A DNA stretch of 64,000 nucleotides from Lewinellaceae bacterium (lineage in GTDB: Bacteria > Bacteroidota > Bacteroidia > Chitinophagales > Saprospiraceae): NCBI GenBank assembly GCA_016708875.1, contig JADJFA010000044.1:23432-87431 (forward strand), given 5' to 3'. Below, piece after piece: positions 18,927 to 27,897 of this stretch. A program made the position numbers and the translations under genes. Below the pieces are notes generated by a model. It ran no database searches. It had not been told where the DNA came from and worked only from the letters and a program-made list of their open reading frames with translations. Numbering within the stretch: position 1 is the stretch's first letter; each line of letters opens with the position of its first letter.

Positions 18927-20108
18927 ATGCACAAAATCTCCGCCGACTGGGTTTGCCCCGTTTCTTCCGAACCCCTTGAAAATGCCGTTGTTATCACAGA
19001 CAATGCGGGCAAAATCCTCGCCATTGAACCCGCTGAAAAGCACGATCCAGCCAGCGTCGAAATGCACCGTGGAATACTCATTCCCGGTTTTGTGAACACC
19101 CATTGCCACCTCGAGCTCTCGCACATGAAAGGCAAGGTGGATACAGGAACGGGACTCATTCCATTCATTACAGGGGTAGTTACACAACGCAACGCAAGCG
19201 CGGAGCTGATTGCAGAAGCCATTGAAAAGGCTGAGCAGGAAATGCTCGATGGAGGTATCGTTGCCCTAGGCGACATCTCCAACGCACCCGACACTTTTGC
19301 CACCAAAGCCAAAGGCCGAATGCGCTATCATACTTTTCTGGAACTCTTTGATTTTCTACAAGATGCCGGGGCAGAAAAGACCTTTGCAGATGGACTGGCG
19401 GTGTACGAACAGCTCGAACTTGTCCCGGGAAGCGCCCGCTCGATGGTTCCTCATGCACCGTATTCAGTGAGCAGAAGTTTGTTTGAAAAAATCAATGCGT
19501 TCAACCCAAAATCCGGCATCACGGTGAGCATTCACAACCAGGAAACGCCACCGGAGGAAGCCTTGTTTTTGGAGAAAAAGGGTGAATTTCTTGATTTTTA
19601 TGGAAAATTTGGCATTTCACTCGACAAATTTGAAGCCACTGGTCAATCTTCGATTTATTATGCCCTGGCCAATATGAACCCCGCCAACCGAACCATTTTT
19701 GTGCACAATACACTCACTTCCCGTGCAAATATTGAGGCCGCCCAATCTTGGAGTCCGCACACCTTTTGGGCCACTTGCCCCAACGCCAACCTCTACATTG
19801 AAAACCGCCTGCCCGACTACTCGGTTTTTCTCGACACGCAGGCCCGCGTCACCATTGGCACGGATTCACTCACGTCCAACTGGCAACTTTCAGTCCTGGA
19901 GGAGATGAAAACCATCGCGCGGTACCAGAGTTATGTGCCGTTCTCTGCGCTGCTGCGTTGGGCCACGCTCAATGGTGCGCAAGCCCTTGGGTTTGATGAT
20001 ACGCTGGGCAGTTTGGAAGTTGGAAAAACGCCGGGGATTGTGCTGATTCAAGGGGTTTCGCCGGATTGGAAATTGGGGGGGGATGTCTCGGCCAAACGAT
20101 TGATTTGA
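18927..20108 (+). CDS. Amidohydrolase (deaminase-like, metal-dependent)
   Basis: 393 residues. The metal-binding NTHCHLE motif is at about 57-63. A histidine follows in VPHAPYS (about 175), another in VSIHNQE (about 203), and the late catalytic aspartate in TIGTDSLTSN (about 311). These are the hallmarks of the TrzN/AtzA/SsnA-type amidohydrolases, which include methylthioadenosine, guanine and aminofutalosine deaminases. The substrate is not determined. An aminofutalosine deaminase role (menaquinone synthesis) is possible but unsupported by neighbours. The C-terminus SLEVGKTPGIVLI is typical of the small beta-sandwich of the family. Confidence 0.85.
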   Translation: MHKISADWVCPVSSEPLENAVVITDNAGKILAIEPAEKHDPASVEMHRGILIPGFVNTHCHLELSHMKGKVDTGTGLIPFITGVVTQRNASAELIAEAIEKAEQEMLDGGIVALGDISNAPDTFATKAKGRMRYHTFLELFDFLQDAGAEKTFADGLAVYEQLELVPGSARSMVPHAPYSVSRSLFEKINAFNPKSGITVSIHNQETPPEEALFLEKKGEFLDFYGKFGISLDKFEATGQSSIYYALANMNPANRTIFVHNTLTSRANIEAAQSWSPHTFWATCPNANLYIENRLPDYSVFLDTQARVTIGTDSLTSNWQLSVLEEMKTIARYQSYVPFSALLRWATLNGAQALGFDDTLGSLEVGKTPGIVLIQGVSPDWKLGGDVSAKRLI

Positions 20109-20252
20109 TTGCCTTCGGCGCTAAAGTTGTGCCACAGCTACGCGGTTCATGATTACATCCCGATGGTTTCTATAAACATGAGTCGAATTTTGTAACAATA
20201 TAAAATCGCACAAGTAAAAACATCAAAAAGCACTACTTTTCCCCATGTAGCG

Positions 20253-20350
20253 TAATTTGAACCACAAAAGGCACAAAAGGACACAAAAGACCGTATCGTG
20301 CTACTTTTGCGCTCTTTTGTGCTCTTTTGTGCCTTTTGTGGTTCAAATTA
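20253..20350. repeat. Intergenic inverted repeat, 38-base arms (36 of 38 matching)
   Basis: Arms 20253-20290 and 20313-20350, both made of ACAAAAGG-type words in near-tandem, with a 22-base loop. It lies in the 334-base gap between convergent genes and could act as a two-way terminator. Outside it, 20109-20252 and 20351-20442 show no feature I can support. Confidence 0.9.
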
Positions 20351-20442
20351 TGTCAAGTTTGATGTTGCAACGGAACGGATCATTAATGTTATAAAATTTG
20401 TAGTGACTCATGTTTGCGCTGTAGCCAGAATCTATTTTTAAT

Positions 20443-21585
20443 CTACTCCACCCCCAAATACGGCCTGATCTTCGCCAACCAGACCTGATCTGAAAATGCC
20501 CGCATCTTGCTCAAATCATCCGGCGAAGAAAACGCCCCATGTTGCTCACGGTAGGCTACGATAAGTTCCGCCTGCCGTTTTGAAATGTAAGGGTGTGCAT
20601 CCAAATCCGCCTGAGAAACAGTATTGAGATTGATTTTTCGAATATCTGGTGATTCAATCACCAAATTTGGCCTAATCCGTTGAAACACACTGTCAGGCAA
20701 ACCGTGCATCTCAGCCACCTGCGATACTGAGGTATAACCACCGAGTTTTTCGCGGTAATTGACCAATTGTCGTGCCCTTGTTTCACCAATTCCCGGCAAT
20801 GCGGTCCAGGCCTCTACGCCTGCACGATTGATGTCAACAGGGCCAGAAACCGCGTTTTTTTTGCTCGCCGCAGCAAATCCTCCAGCATATACCACTGGTC
20901 GGGAAGCATTGGTACTGGCGTAGGTTTCTGAAAACGTGGCATAGGGTGCAATGCGGGCAAAGTCATCCTCGTCGAGCGTGTAGATTTTTTCCAGATCTTC
21001 TTTTTTACGGAATTTCCCGCCTTTGTCGCGGTAATTCAAGATGCTTTTCACCGTCCGATCAGGCAATCCGAGGCGTTTCAACTCGGTTTCGGAAGCGGTA
21101 TTTGGATCGAAGGCAAATAGTTCAGCAACTGGCTTTTCGGAGCTTTTTTCATGGGATTTTTCCGGCGTGGATCCAATGCTGATGTAAGGAAACAGCCGGG
21201 CGAAATCCTCTTTTTTAAGACTCCATATTTTTTGGAAATCGGCGGGGGAGCGGAAGTCGCCGCCTTTATCGCGGTAATTGCAAATGATGTTCGACACTTT
21301 TTCAGAAAGGCCGAGCCGGACAAAATCATCAAAAGAGGCAGTGTTTGGGTCGAAGTTGAATAATGCATTTGCAGATGAACCAGCGGTAGATTCGTTGTTT
21401 TCAAGCGTCTTTCGGAAGGCCAGGATTTCTTGCTTAAACGGTTCAAAATCAGTCCGTTTTTCGGCGTGGAAGTGGCGCGAAATTTCCGGGATTGCAAAAA
21501 GGGCCGTCGTGAGGATAAAGAGGGCCAGCGTACCATTGCGCTCTGCCCGATTGAAGCGCAGATAATTGAAGAAGCGTGTTTTCAT
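20443..21585 (-). CDS. Helix-hairpin-helix protein, ComEA-like with multiple HhH units
   Basis: About 380 residues from the ATG at 21585 (MKTRFFNYLRF); upstream codons in the same frame come from the neighbouring hairpin. One N-terminal membrane helix (about 20-35) is followed by four ComEA-type HhH units, each with a signature such as FDPNTASFDDFVRLGL, FDPNTASETELKRLGL, DINRAGVEAWTALPGIG and INLNTVSQADLDAHPYI. ComEA proteins bind DNA during natural transformation. The larger repeated form is common in Bacteroidetes. It is next to and in the same direction as ComEC, which supports a role in DNA uptake or periplasmic DNA binding. Confidence 0.85.
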   Translation of the reverse strand: MKTRFFNYLRFNRAERNGTLALFILTTALFAIPEISRHFHAEKRTDFEPFKQEILAFRKTLENNESTAGSSANALFNFDPNTASFDDFVRLGLSEKVSNIICNYRDKGGDFRSPADFQKIWSLKKEDFARLFPYISIGSTPEKSHEKSSEKPVAELFAFDPNTASETELKRLGLPDRTVKSILNYRDKGGKFRKKEDLEKIYTLDEDDFARIAPYATFSETYASTNASRPVVYAGGFAAASKKNAVSGPVDINRAGVEAWTALPGIGETRARQLVNYREKLGGYTSVSQVAEMHGLPDSVFQRIRPNLVIESPDIRKINLNTVSQADLDAHPYISKRQAELIVAYREQHGAFSSPDDLSKMRAFSDQVWLAKIRPYLGVE

Positions 21586-21641
21586 ATTAATTTTAGAAGA
21601 TGTTTGAATTACTTGACTTGGCAGGTGGAACACGGAAGAGA

Positions 21642-21726
21642 TGGAACACGGATGACACAGATGAGACACGGATTTAACTATAGAATCCGTGCAAATCCGT
21701 GTCTCATCTGTGTCATCCGTGTTCCA
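21642..21726. repeat. Intergenic inverted repeat, 33-base perfect arms
   Basis: Arms 21642-21674 and 21694-21726 are perfectly complementary. They are composed of the words ACACGGAT, GACACAGATG and GAGACACGG. A direct extra copy of GGTGGAACACGG lies just to the left at 21624-21635. It sits between the comEC-like stop and the ComEA-like start. Confidence 0.92.
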
Positions 21727-21732
21727 CCTTAA

Positions 21733-23829
21733 CTACCGTATCCCAATCCAGGCTCCCATCGTCCGCACATCATGGTAGGCCCAGCCTTCTTCCTCGCATT
21801 CAGTTCGCCAGCGTTCGGCTTGTCGAAAGGTGTTGGAGGCATCGAAAACTACCAGTGCGCAGGGGAATCGCGACATGCACTCGGCTATTGAAACTTTGGG
21901 GCTTTTTGACAATACCAAAACATCTACTGCAAGGGGTTTGGGATTGCCCAATTTGACCCAATTTGCATCGTCCACCAAGGCCATTTTTTGATTAAAAAAT
22001 TGAACAAAAGGCAAGTCTATCAACAAGTTATGGCCTAAAAAAACTGAATCAGCGGAAAAATGAACCGTCGTTTGTTCGCGCATTCCAGAGGCGGTTCGGT
22101 TTGCTAAAGAAGCAAAATACTCCTGCTTTTTGGAAAGCGTGTCGGACAAGGACACGACCTGATCGCCATCAAAAAAATCAATCAATCGGGCCTTGTTCAC
22201 GTGGTAAACCACCATTTTTTGTTGCGTTTGTTTGCTCAATACCATGTATGTGCGGTAGGCGCCCATCAAAGCCATGACGCCAAAAAATGCCCCCAACCAC
22301 TTTCCCCGCTTCGTTATGATGGCTGCACCCAAAAAGGCAAGACAGGCGTACATCGCAAACACCACCCAGTCGGCGGTCCACACGTTGCGCACTACTCCAC
22401 CCGGAATGCTTTGAATGAACATGATGATTTTATTCATCCACCAGAGCATTTGATACAGCAACACCCCCAGCCAATCGGCCAATGTTTGGGAAAAAGAATC
22501 CAGCACAACAAGCATCGCACCGCCCCATAAAAACACGGCGCCTACAAACACCACCACCCATCCTGCCAACCAAAAATAGACGGGGAACTGATTGAAATAA
22601 AAAAGCGTGAGGGGAACGGTGCCCAACTGCGCAGCCACGCCGATAAGGAAAACCTTGAGCGGCTCGTCGAGCCATCGCGACATAGGCGGGAACATTTTGT
22701 AAAGCCGCGGATAAAAAAACACCATACCAGCCACCGCCGCATAGGAAAGTTGAAACCCGACATTGAACAGGAAATAAGGATTGTAAATCAACAAGATAAA
22801 GGCCGAAGCAGGCAATACATTCCAAGCCGAAGCATCGCGCCAGAACGCTTTCCCAAGCATGTACACACTGAACATTACCGAAGCGCGCAGCACCGAAGCC
22901 GTGGCTCCCGTCAGAAAAGTGAAAGCCCAAATGGCCGTCAGCACCAGTACCATTTCTATGAGCCGTCCCCTTTGACCGCGCAGCTGAAGCCGGGCAATCA
23001 GGAACATCAGTCCGACATAAAGCATCCCGATATGCGTGCCTGATACGGCCAGGGCGTGCATCGAACCCGTTTCGGCATACGCCGTGCGCATATCATCGGA
23101 AAGGTCGTCGGTATAACCCACGAGCAAGGCCGAAGCCACTGCATATTCATCGGTGGTTGGGAAGTGCTTGTGGAGCAGTGTGAGCAGGCTTTTTCTGCTT
23201 TCATAGGCCTTTTCCCAAATCATCCAGCCATTGCCTTCAGAAAGCCGAAGGAGTGAATCTGTCTTTACAAATGCCTGATGGTGAATATTTTGAAAATGCA
23301 GGTAACGTTTGTAATCAAAAGCGTGCGGGTTCTTAGGTGGTTCCGTAGGACGCACCGTTGCTTGAAATCCGAGGCGATCCCCGTATCGGATGCTATCTGC
23401 AAAAGTGCCAGGCTCAAGGAATAATATGACATTACCCACAGCCACTTGAAGCGAATCGGGCGAAGTACCCATTGCCTCCACATGGACCGGGATTTTCATT
23501 TTTGCACCCTTGGAAGGCGCTTCGTACACCGTACCGAGAAAATAGTGACTGTCTTGAATTTCGGAGGCGAAATGTGATGGCTGACAAAGCTCGTTGTGGT
23601 CAACGATGTGGAAATAACCAAAGCCAAACAACAGTAAATGGGCATACGCCCCAAACACCCAGCGATAGCGATACGGAATTTTTTGGATGGCAAGCAGCGC
23701 GCCAATGGCTGCACCGACGATCAGCGCCCAATCCAAACCGGGCAATGGCGTGTCAAACCAACCGCCCAGCGCAAGACCTGCAATAAAAGGAGCAATAAAA
23801 CGAAGGTAAGGAATACCATGCGGGATCAT
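21733..23829 (-). CDS. comEC: ComEC/Rec2-family competence protein
   Basis: 698 residues. The N-terminal part has two or three membrane helices and a DUF4131-type soluble region. The central competence domain starts near residue 220 with HKHFPTTDEYAVASALLVGY and MHALAVSGTHIGMLYVGL, the typical ComEC SGTH signature, followed by about eight helices. The C-terminal part from about 540 is short and lacks the HxHxDH motif of a full metallo-beta-lactamase domain, as in many Bacteroidetes ComEC forms. Role: inner-membrane channel for single-stranded DNA in transformation. It is upstream of the ComEA-like gene in the same direction. Confidence 0.9.
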   Translation of the reverse strand: MIPHGIPYLRFIAPFIAGLALGGWFDTPLPGLDWALIVGAAIGALLAIQKIPYRYRWVFGAYAHLLLFGFGYFHIVDHNELCQPSHFASEIQDSHYFLGTVYEAPSKGAKMKIPVHVEAMGTSPDSLQVAVGNVILFLEPGTFADSIRYGDRLGFQATVRPTEPPKNPHAFDYKRYLHFQNIHHQAFVKTDSLLRLSEGNGWMIWEKAYESRKSLLTLLHKHFPTTDEYAVASALLVGYTDDLSDDMRTAYAETGSMHALAVSGTHIGMLYVGLMFLIARLQLRGQRGRLIEMVLVLTAIWAFTFLTGATASVLRASVMFSVYMLGKAFWRDASAWNVLPASAFILLIYNPYFLFNVGFQLSYAAVAGMVFFYPRLYKMFPPMSRWLDEPLKVFLIGVAAQLGTVPLTLFYFNQFPVYFWLAGWVVVFVGAVFLWGGAMLVVLDSFSQTLADWLGVLLYQMLWWMNKIIMFIQSIPGGVVRNVWTADWVVFAMYACLAFLGAAIITKRGKWLGAFFGVMALMGAYRTYMVLSKQTQQKMVVYHVNKARLIDFFDGDQVVSLSDTLSKKQEYFASLANRTASGMREQTTVHFSADSVFLGHNLLIDLPFVQFFNQKMALVDDANWVKLGNPKPLAVDVLVLSKSPKVSIAECMSRFPCALVVFDASNTFRQAERWRTECEEEGWAYHDVRTMGAWIGIR

Positions 23830-23916
23830 TTGGTGGATTCATCCTTGGGGGATAGCGTGTTAACAATTGGTGGAAGTGTTTTCGAGGGGCTAACAAAAAT
23901 ACAATTTTTATTTCAC

Positions 23917-23954
23917 AAAAAAAACAGCCGGGCGGAAATTTTTCCGCCCGGCTG
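23917..23954 (-). terminator. Intrinsic terminator, 14-base perfect stem
   Basis: Stem 23925-23938 and 23941-23954, very GC-rich (GCCGGGCGG core), followed on the minus strand by eight T residues. It would end transcripts of the monooxygenase-like gene at 24165-25738. Confidence 0.85.
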
Positions 23955-23965
23955 GATGCGTGTCC

Positions 23966-24164
23966 AGAAGGGTTGTGTCAAAAGTAAAATCATCACGTTT
24001 TACATAGCATTGGGCCGCCGTTGTTGTTGGCGAGGACGCCAACAGCAGGCCAAGCCATTGATTATCAAAACTTGTCCGCATTTGCCTTGTGGCGCCTCCA
24101 ACAACAACGGCGGACGAATTTCAGTAGAAATTGATGGCATTCTTGCTTTTGACACAACCCTTCT
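23966..24164. mobile_element. Compound palindrome, MITE-like
   Basis: 19-base perfect terminal inverted repeats at 23966-23984 and 24146-24164 (core GGGTTGTGTCAAAAG). A second nested 16-base perfect inverted repeat lies at 24015-24030 and 24098-24113 (GCCGTTGTTGTTGG core). There is no coding frame inside. It lies between the stop codon of the monooxygenase-like gene and its terminator. The TIR style is like that of short non-autonomous elements; no transposase or clear target duplication is visible. Confidence 0.6.
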
Positions 24165-25738
24165 TCACTTGACAAACCTCCCCAGAAACACCTCCCCAGA
24201 AGTCTGTACTTCTACAAAATATATCCCTTGGGGCAAATGACTGATATCCAAATGCTCCTGGCAAACACCCGGCATTGTTTCTTTTTGTTCGCCGTAGGAT
24301 TGCACAATCTGCCCGTTCTGGTTAATTACACTGACGCGGTAATTTGCTTTTTCCAAAAGGTCAAATTGTATTTCTATAAAATCCTGTGCCGGATTCGGGA
24401 ACAATCTGAGTGAACCAACATCTTGATTTTCAGGAACAAATGGCGAAGATGTATTGAGCAGCGTGCTGTCCAGCAAGATGTTCTCATCGCCAGGCTGGTA
24501 AGTCATGTAGGCAAAATAAACCAGCATCATCTCGTCGGTAGTGGCTTCGCCCTGGGTAACGGTTTGGGGCGGGAAACTTGGTTGGTGCGGGTTGTTTTCT
24601 GTATTGTCGTAAGTAGCGTAAGCGTGAAGTTTGGTGCCGATGGGCAGTTTTGCACTTGCTGGAAGAAATACCCACCTTGCCAATGAAAGTCCCAGTCGTT
24701 GATTCGAATGAGTGGAATCGTGTCATTTTGGAGGGTTACGCCATAACACACGATGCTCCGCCCGATGAGGTGCATGTGTGGACCCACACTAATTACAGAG
24801 GCATTGAGGGGCAGGGTGAATTTGGCATGATAGGTTTTTATTTCATTGGGAGCGATGTTGAGCGGGCCGTTTTCGAGTGATATCGGCGTGTGATTGAGAA
24901 TGGGACTGAGTTTTATCTCACGGATTCCCTGATTGCTGGGGGTGAGAAAGAAATTCAGCCGGGTCTGGTCGCTCATGCCCGTTACACCTTTGGGGTAGTG
25001 CATTTGTACGATGAGATCGGCGCCTGGCGAGAGTTTCACGCCCATGAACGGTGGCACAAGCGTCGTTCGAGAGCCGGGTACCCATGCTCCGACGAGTCTG
25101 GCGCCGCTCACACCTGGGCCGCCAAAATTGACATAGCCAGCTTCATTAGGTGTTTGATCGTCAAGCACTTGAGCTTGTCCGGTGGTGTCTTCATAAATCA
25201 AAATATGGTGTACTACCTCATGGTTTCCAGGCACGGCTTCCAGACCGCGCAGGTACGAGACTTGATTGAGGCCGTTGGGTATAACGAAGCAACGGTATTC
25301 ATCGTCAGTGGCCGTGACGGTGTAATACGGGGTCATCAACACATGGTCAGGTGTGCCCACTTCCGAGTCGTCACTGAACACAGGGTCAGGTGGCGCTTGT
25401 GCAAGATCACCAGCGGGAGCGCCCGCATCCACCCAATCGCTGATGCGTTGTATTTCAGCGTCGCTCAGCCGGTTTTCGTGGGCATAGCTGCGGTAACTGG
25501 GGTCAGGTTTCCAGGGCGGCATCTTTCTTTCGGTAGTTTGATACTGAATCTGAGATCGGTTGCTGAACGCATTGGCGTACCCAATGAGTGAAAAGTGGCC
25601 AAGCCCGCCGTCGCGGTGGCATTTCGCGCAATTTTCATAAAGGATAGGCGCGATGTCGGTAGCCCAGTTGATACTTTGAGCTTGCGCGCTAAAGAACGCG
25701 GCCAAAAGAATTGAAGAAAGCAGGTGTTTGAGTTGCAT
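24165..25738 (-). CDS. Secreted cytochrome c / copper type II monooxygenase-like protein with T9SS sorting domain (one-base frameshift)
   Basis: ATG at 25738 and a signal peptide (MQLKHLLSSILLAAFFSAQA). A single c-type haem site follows (YENCAKCHRDGG, about 34-45). The middle has the histidine and methionine motifs of copper type II ascorbate-dependent monooxygenases (HEVVHHILIYED, IVQMHYPKG, VGPHMHLIG). The second frame ends with a type A sorting domain (LRLFPNPAQDFIEIQFDLLE to FLGRFVK). One more A in the run near 24654-24657 joins the frames as QQVQKLPIGTKL. The restored protein is about 524 residues, exported and attached by the type IX system. The substrate is unknown. Confidence 0.78.
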
Positions 25739-25751
25739 AATTGTTTGATGG

Positions 25752-26557
25752 TTAGATATTAATTGGAAATTCCTTGTTGGATATTGGACGTTCCCTCCCA
25801 TGAACTTCTTCCACTTTTTTCAAACCATCCTCGCGCAAGGTGCCACAAAGGCGATCCCAGAAAGTGAAATACAGCCCGTAATTGCCCTTAAATTTTTCGT
25901 GGTGGAGGTTGTGGTAAATAGAGGTGTTGAGCCATTTGCCCAGCGTGTGTTTGTACATTTTTGGAGGAAAGAGTTCGTAACCCAAATGCCCGTACACGTT
26001 GAACAGAAGCATCATGGTCACAAAACCAAAAACGATATCGGATGAAGCGGCATCACCAAAAGTAAAATCGGGATAATGCCCGCCTCGGCTACTGCTTCCA
26101 AAGGGTGAAAGGCAAAAGCGGCCCAAGGCGAAGGATTCACCGAACGGTGGTGCGTAAGGTGCATCAAACGATAAACAGGAGGCCAATGCATAAATCGGTG
26201 AATCCAGTAAAAATACGTGTCGTGAATCAGTAACGTGAGTGGAATACTTGCAATCAACCATGCCACACCATATTGGTCAATATCGGTATAGAACTGGGTT
26301 ATGGAATGAAATGAGGTGCCCAAACAAAGCCAGGCCACGACACCAAATATCAGCGACGTTAGTGCAGAATAGCCTATTTCTCTTTGATAATCAGTGGGGG
26401 TAGGGAATCGCTGCTGAATTTTACGATATAACCAGGCACGGCGTTTCCAAACATAAAAAACAAAATACAGCACGGCTGAAAGCACCACATAGCGTCCAAA
26501 TATGAACAAGGGCATCAACAGCCATTGAAAAGCGGAAAACTCGGTTGGGTTGAACAT
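25752..26557 (-). CDS. Sterol desaturase / fatty acid hydroxylase family membrane protein (one-base frameshift)
   Basis: The first frame runs 26557-26018 and the second continues to 25752; they join near 26027 if the T run on the coding strand is one base longer (PISFFGFVTMM). The family histidine motifs are present: HDTYFYWIHRFMH, HLTHH, and NLHH near the end. Several membrane helices match the family of di-iron hydroxylases acting on lipids. The restored protein is about 268 residues. Its last twelve residues (RPISNKEFPINI) are encoded by the GTCCAAT-type intergenic word seen elsewhere, so the native end probably lies near GRE. The substrate cannot be told. Confidence 0.8.
25756..25796. repeat. 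GTCCAAT-type repeat word at a gene end
   Basis: On the plus strand this holds GGAAATTCCTTGTTGGATATTGG and then GACGTTCC. A 21-base stretch (ATTCCTTGTTGGATATTGGA plus C) is identical to part of the repeat at 27802-27823. It forms the 3' coding end of the hydroxylase gene. Confidence 0.75.
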
Positions 26558-26909
26558 AAGGATGTGGGTAGGATGGTTAGTGTGGAAGATGGTTTAAAGG
26601 TACTGGCCTGCAAATCCGTCCAATTCCCCCGCTCAACCATCTGCCCTTTTTTGTCAACGAACGGCTTCCGCTTAATCCAATGGTTGAACGAACCCCTCCT
26701 TGTGTTGAAGCCATTTTCCAATGCCTCCTGCTCGCCCTCACCTTTGTCTCATCACAAACGGCAATAACATTCTCAGTACAAAAAATGCCCCGCTGCTGTG
26801 CTACCAAATGCACCAATCACAAATCCACTAATCACCAGTTCCACCCTGCCTACCGGCAGGCAGGCAATCACCAGTTCACCAATTCATCATCTTTAACCAA
26901 CCACTCATT
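26558..26909. other. Intergenic region with repeat words and a palindromic 20-mer
   Basis: 352 bases without a credible gene. It contains CCTGCCTACCGGCAGGCAGG at 26845-26864, a short palindrome-like element flanked by two direct copies of AATCACCAGTTC (about 26830-26840 and 26866-26877). Short frames on both strands here have no protein-like character. Confidence 0.6.
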
Positions 26910-27638
26910 ATGAAAAGCATTCAAAAAAATCTGTTGCCCTTTTTCTCTGTCTTGTTTTTTGCCGCATTGGCCACACTCACTTCCTGCCGCAAAGATCCTG
27001 AGGAAATCATTGAACTCATCACCAACAGCGAAGCCGCCGAGATAATCGAAGATGCCGTAGCAAACAGAACCGCAGGTCTCACAGCACCCACTATTGACGC
27101 AGCGGCGATCGTTGATGCCTACCTTAACAGCTGCGGTATTCCGGGCGACACCTCATTCAACAAGGTAAAAACGGGCGGTGCAGCCACCTACGATTATACT
27201 TTTGGGATGGACTGGCTCGTGACTTGCTCCAATCTCAATGTGCCTCAAACGGCCAACATTGGCATCGAAGGCAATGGCAATTTTACCAGCCCGCACTGGC
27301 TGGGCAGCGAGGCAACTATTGGCGACCTGACATTTACCGGTCTTAACCCCCAGGAATCTTCTTATGTCGTCAACGGTTCCTACGATCTCACGGGTAATCT
27401 CACTGGAAGCCTGCGTAAAGTGTCGCCAAGTTTCGATTGCATCGTCGCGCTTGACCTAACCAATTTGTTACTGGACAAAACCACCTACAAAATCACAGGT
27501 GGTAGTGGATTTGCCACCGTAACGGCGAGTACAGCCAATGGTCAGTCCAGAACCCTCACTGGAACACTCGTTTTCAACGGAAATGGTTCTGCAACGGTGG
27601 AAGTAAATGGCTACGAGCATACGTTTCAGTGGCAGTAA
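26910..27638 (+). CDS. Predicted lipoprotein of unknown function
   Basis: 242 residues. A signal peptide ends in the lipobox LTSC (Cys about 27), so the protein is probably lipid-anchored. The rest is rich in Gly, Thr, Asn and Val, with beta-strand patterns and no recognised catalytic motif. Three cysteines after the lipobox could form disulfides. It stands alone between a divergent hydroxylase gene and a convergent protease gene. I do not recognise the family. Confidence 0.75.
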   Translation: MKSIQKNLLPFFSVLFFAALATLTSCRKDPEEIIELITNSEAAEIIEDAVANRTAGLTAPTIDAAAIVDAYLNSCGIPGDTSFNKVKTGGAATYDYTFGMDWLVTCSNLNVPQTANIGIEGNGNFTSPHWLGSEATIGDLTFTGLNPQESSYVVNGSYDLTGNLTGSLRKVSPSFDCIVALDLTNLLLDKTTYKITGGSGFATVTASTANGQSRTLTGTLVFNGNGSATVEVNGYEHTFQWQ

Positions 27639-27640
27639 AA

Positions 27641-27826
27641 AATGTCCAATGTCCAACAAGGAATGTCCAATGTCCAAATAGTTAAGGGCATGGGATTGGT
27701 TGTTGATAATGTCATGAAGTCAATGTGAGTAGCCAAGCGCGAAGCTTATTTGGACATTGGACATTCCTTGTTGGACATTGGACATTCCCTCGGACATTGG
27801 ACATTCCTTGTTGGATATTGGACATT
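27641..27826. repeat. Intergenic inverted repeat, 40-base perfect arms plus a third copy
   Basis: Arms 27641-27680 and 27747-27786 are perfectly complementary. Each arm is itself a tandem of AATGTCCAATGTCCAA separated by CAAGG. A further copy in the right-arm orientation follows at 27791-27826. It lies between convergent genes. Confidence 0.93.
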
Positions 27827-27830
27827 AAAA

Positions 27831-27870
27831 AGCGAGCCTCCCCGAATTATGGGAAGGCTCGCTCATTTTT
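27831..27870. terminator. Terminator hairpin between convergent genes
   Basis: Stem 27831-27843 with 27851-27863 (12 of 13 pairing), 7-base loop, flanked by A runs and T runs on the two sides, so it could end transcription from both directions. Confidence 0.8.
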
Positions 27871-27897
27871 ACAATGTATGCCGAAATGAATTTCGGT

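Noticed and set aside
26525..26913. Short frames on both strands before the lipoprotein gene
   Set aside because: Low-complexity and repeat-derived sequence; no conserved motif.
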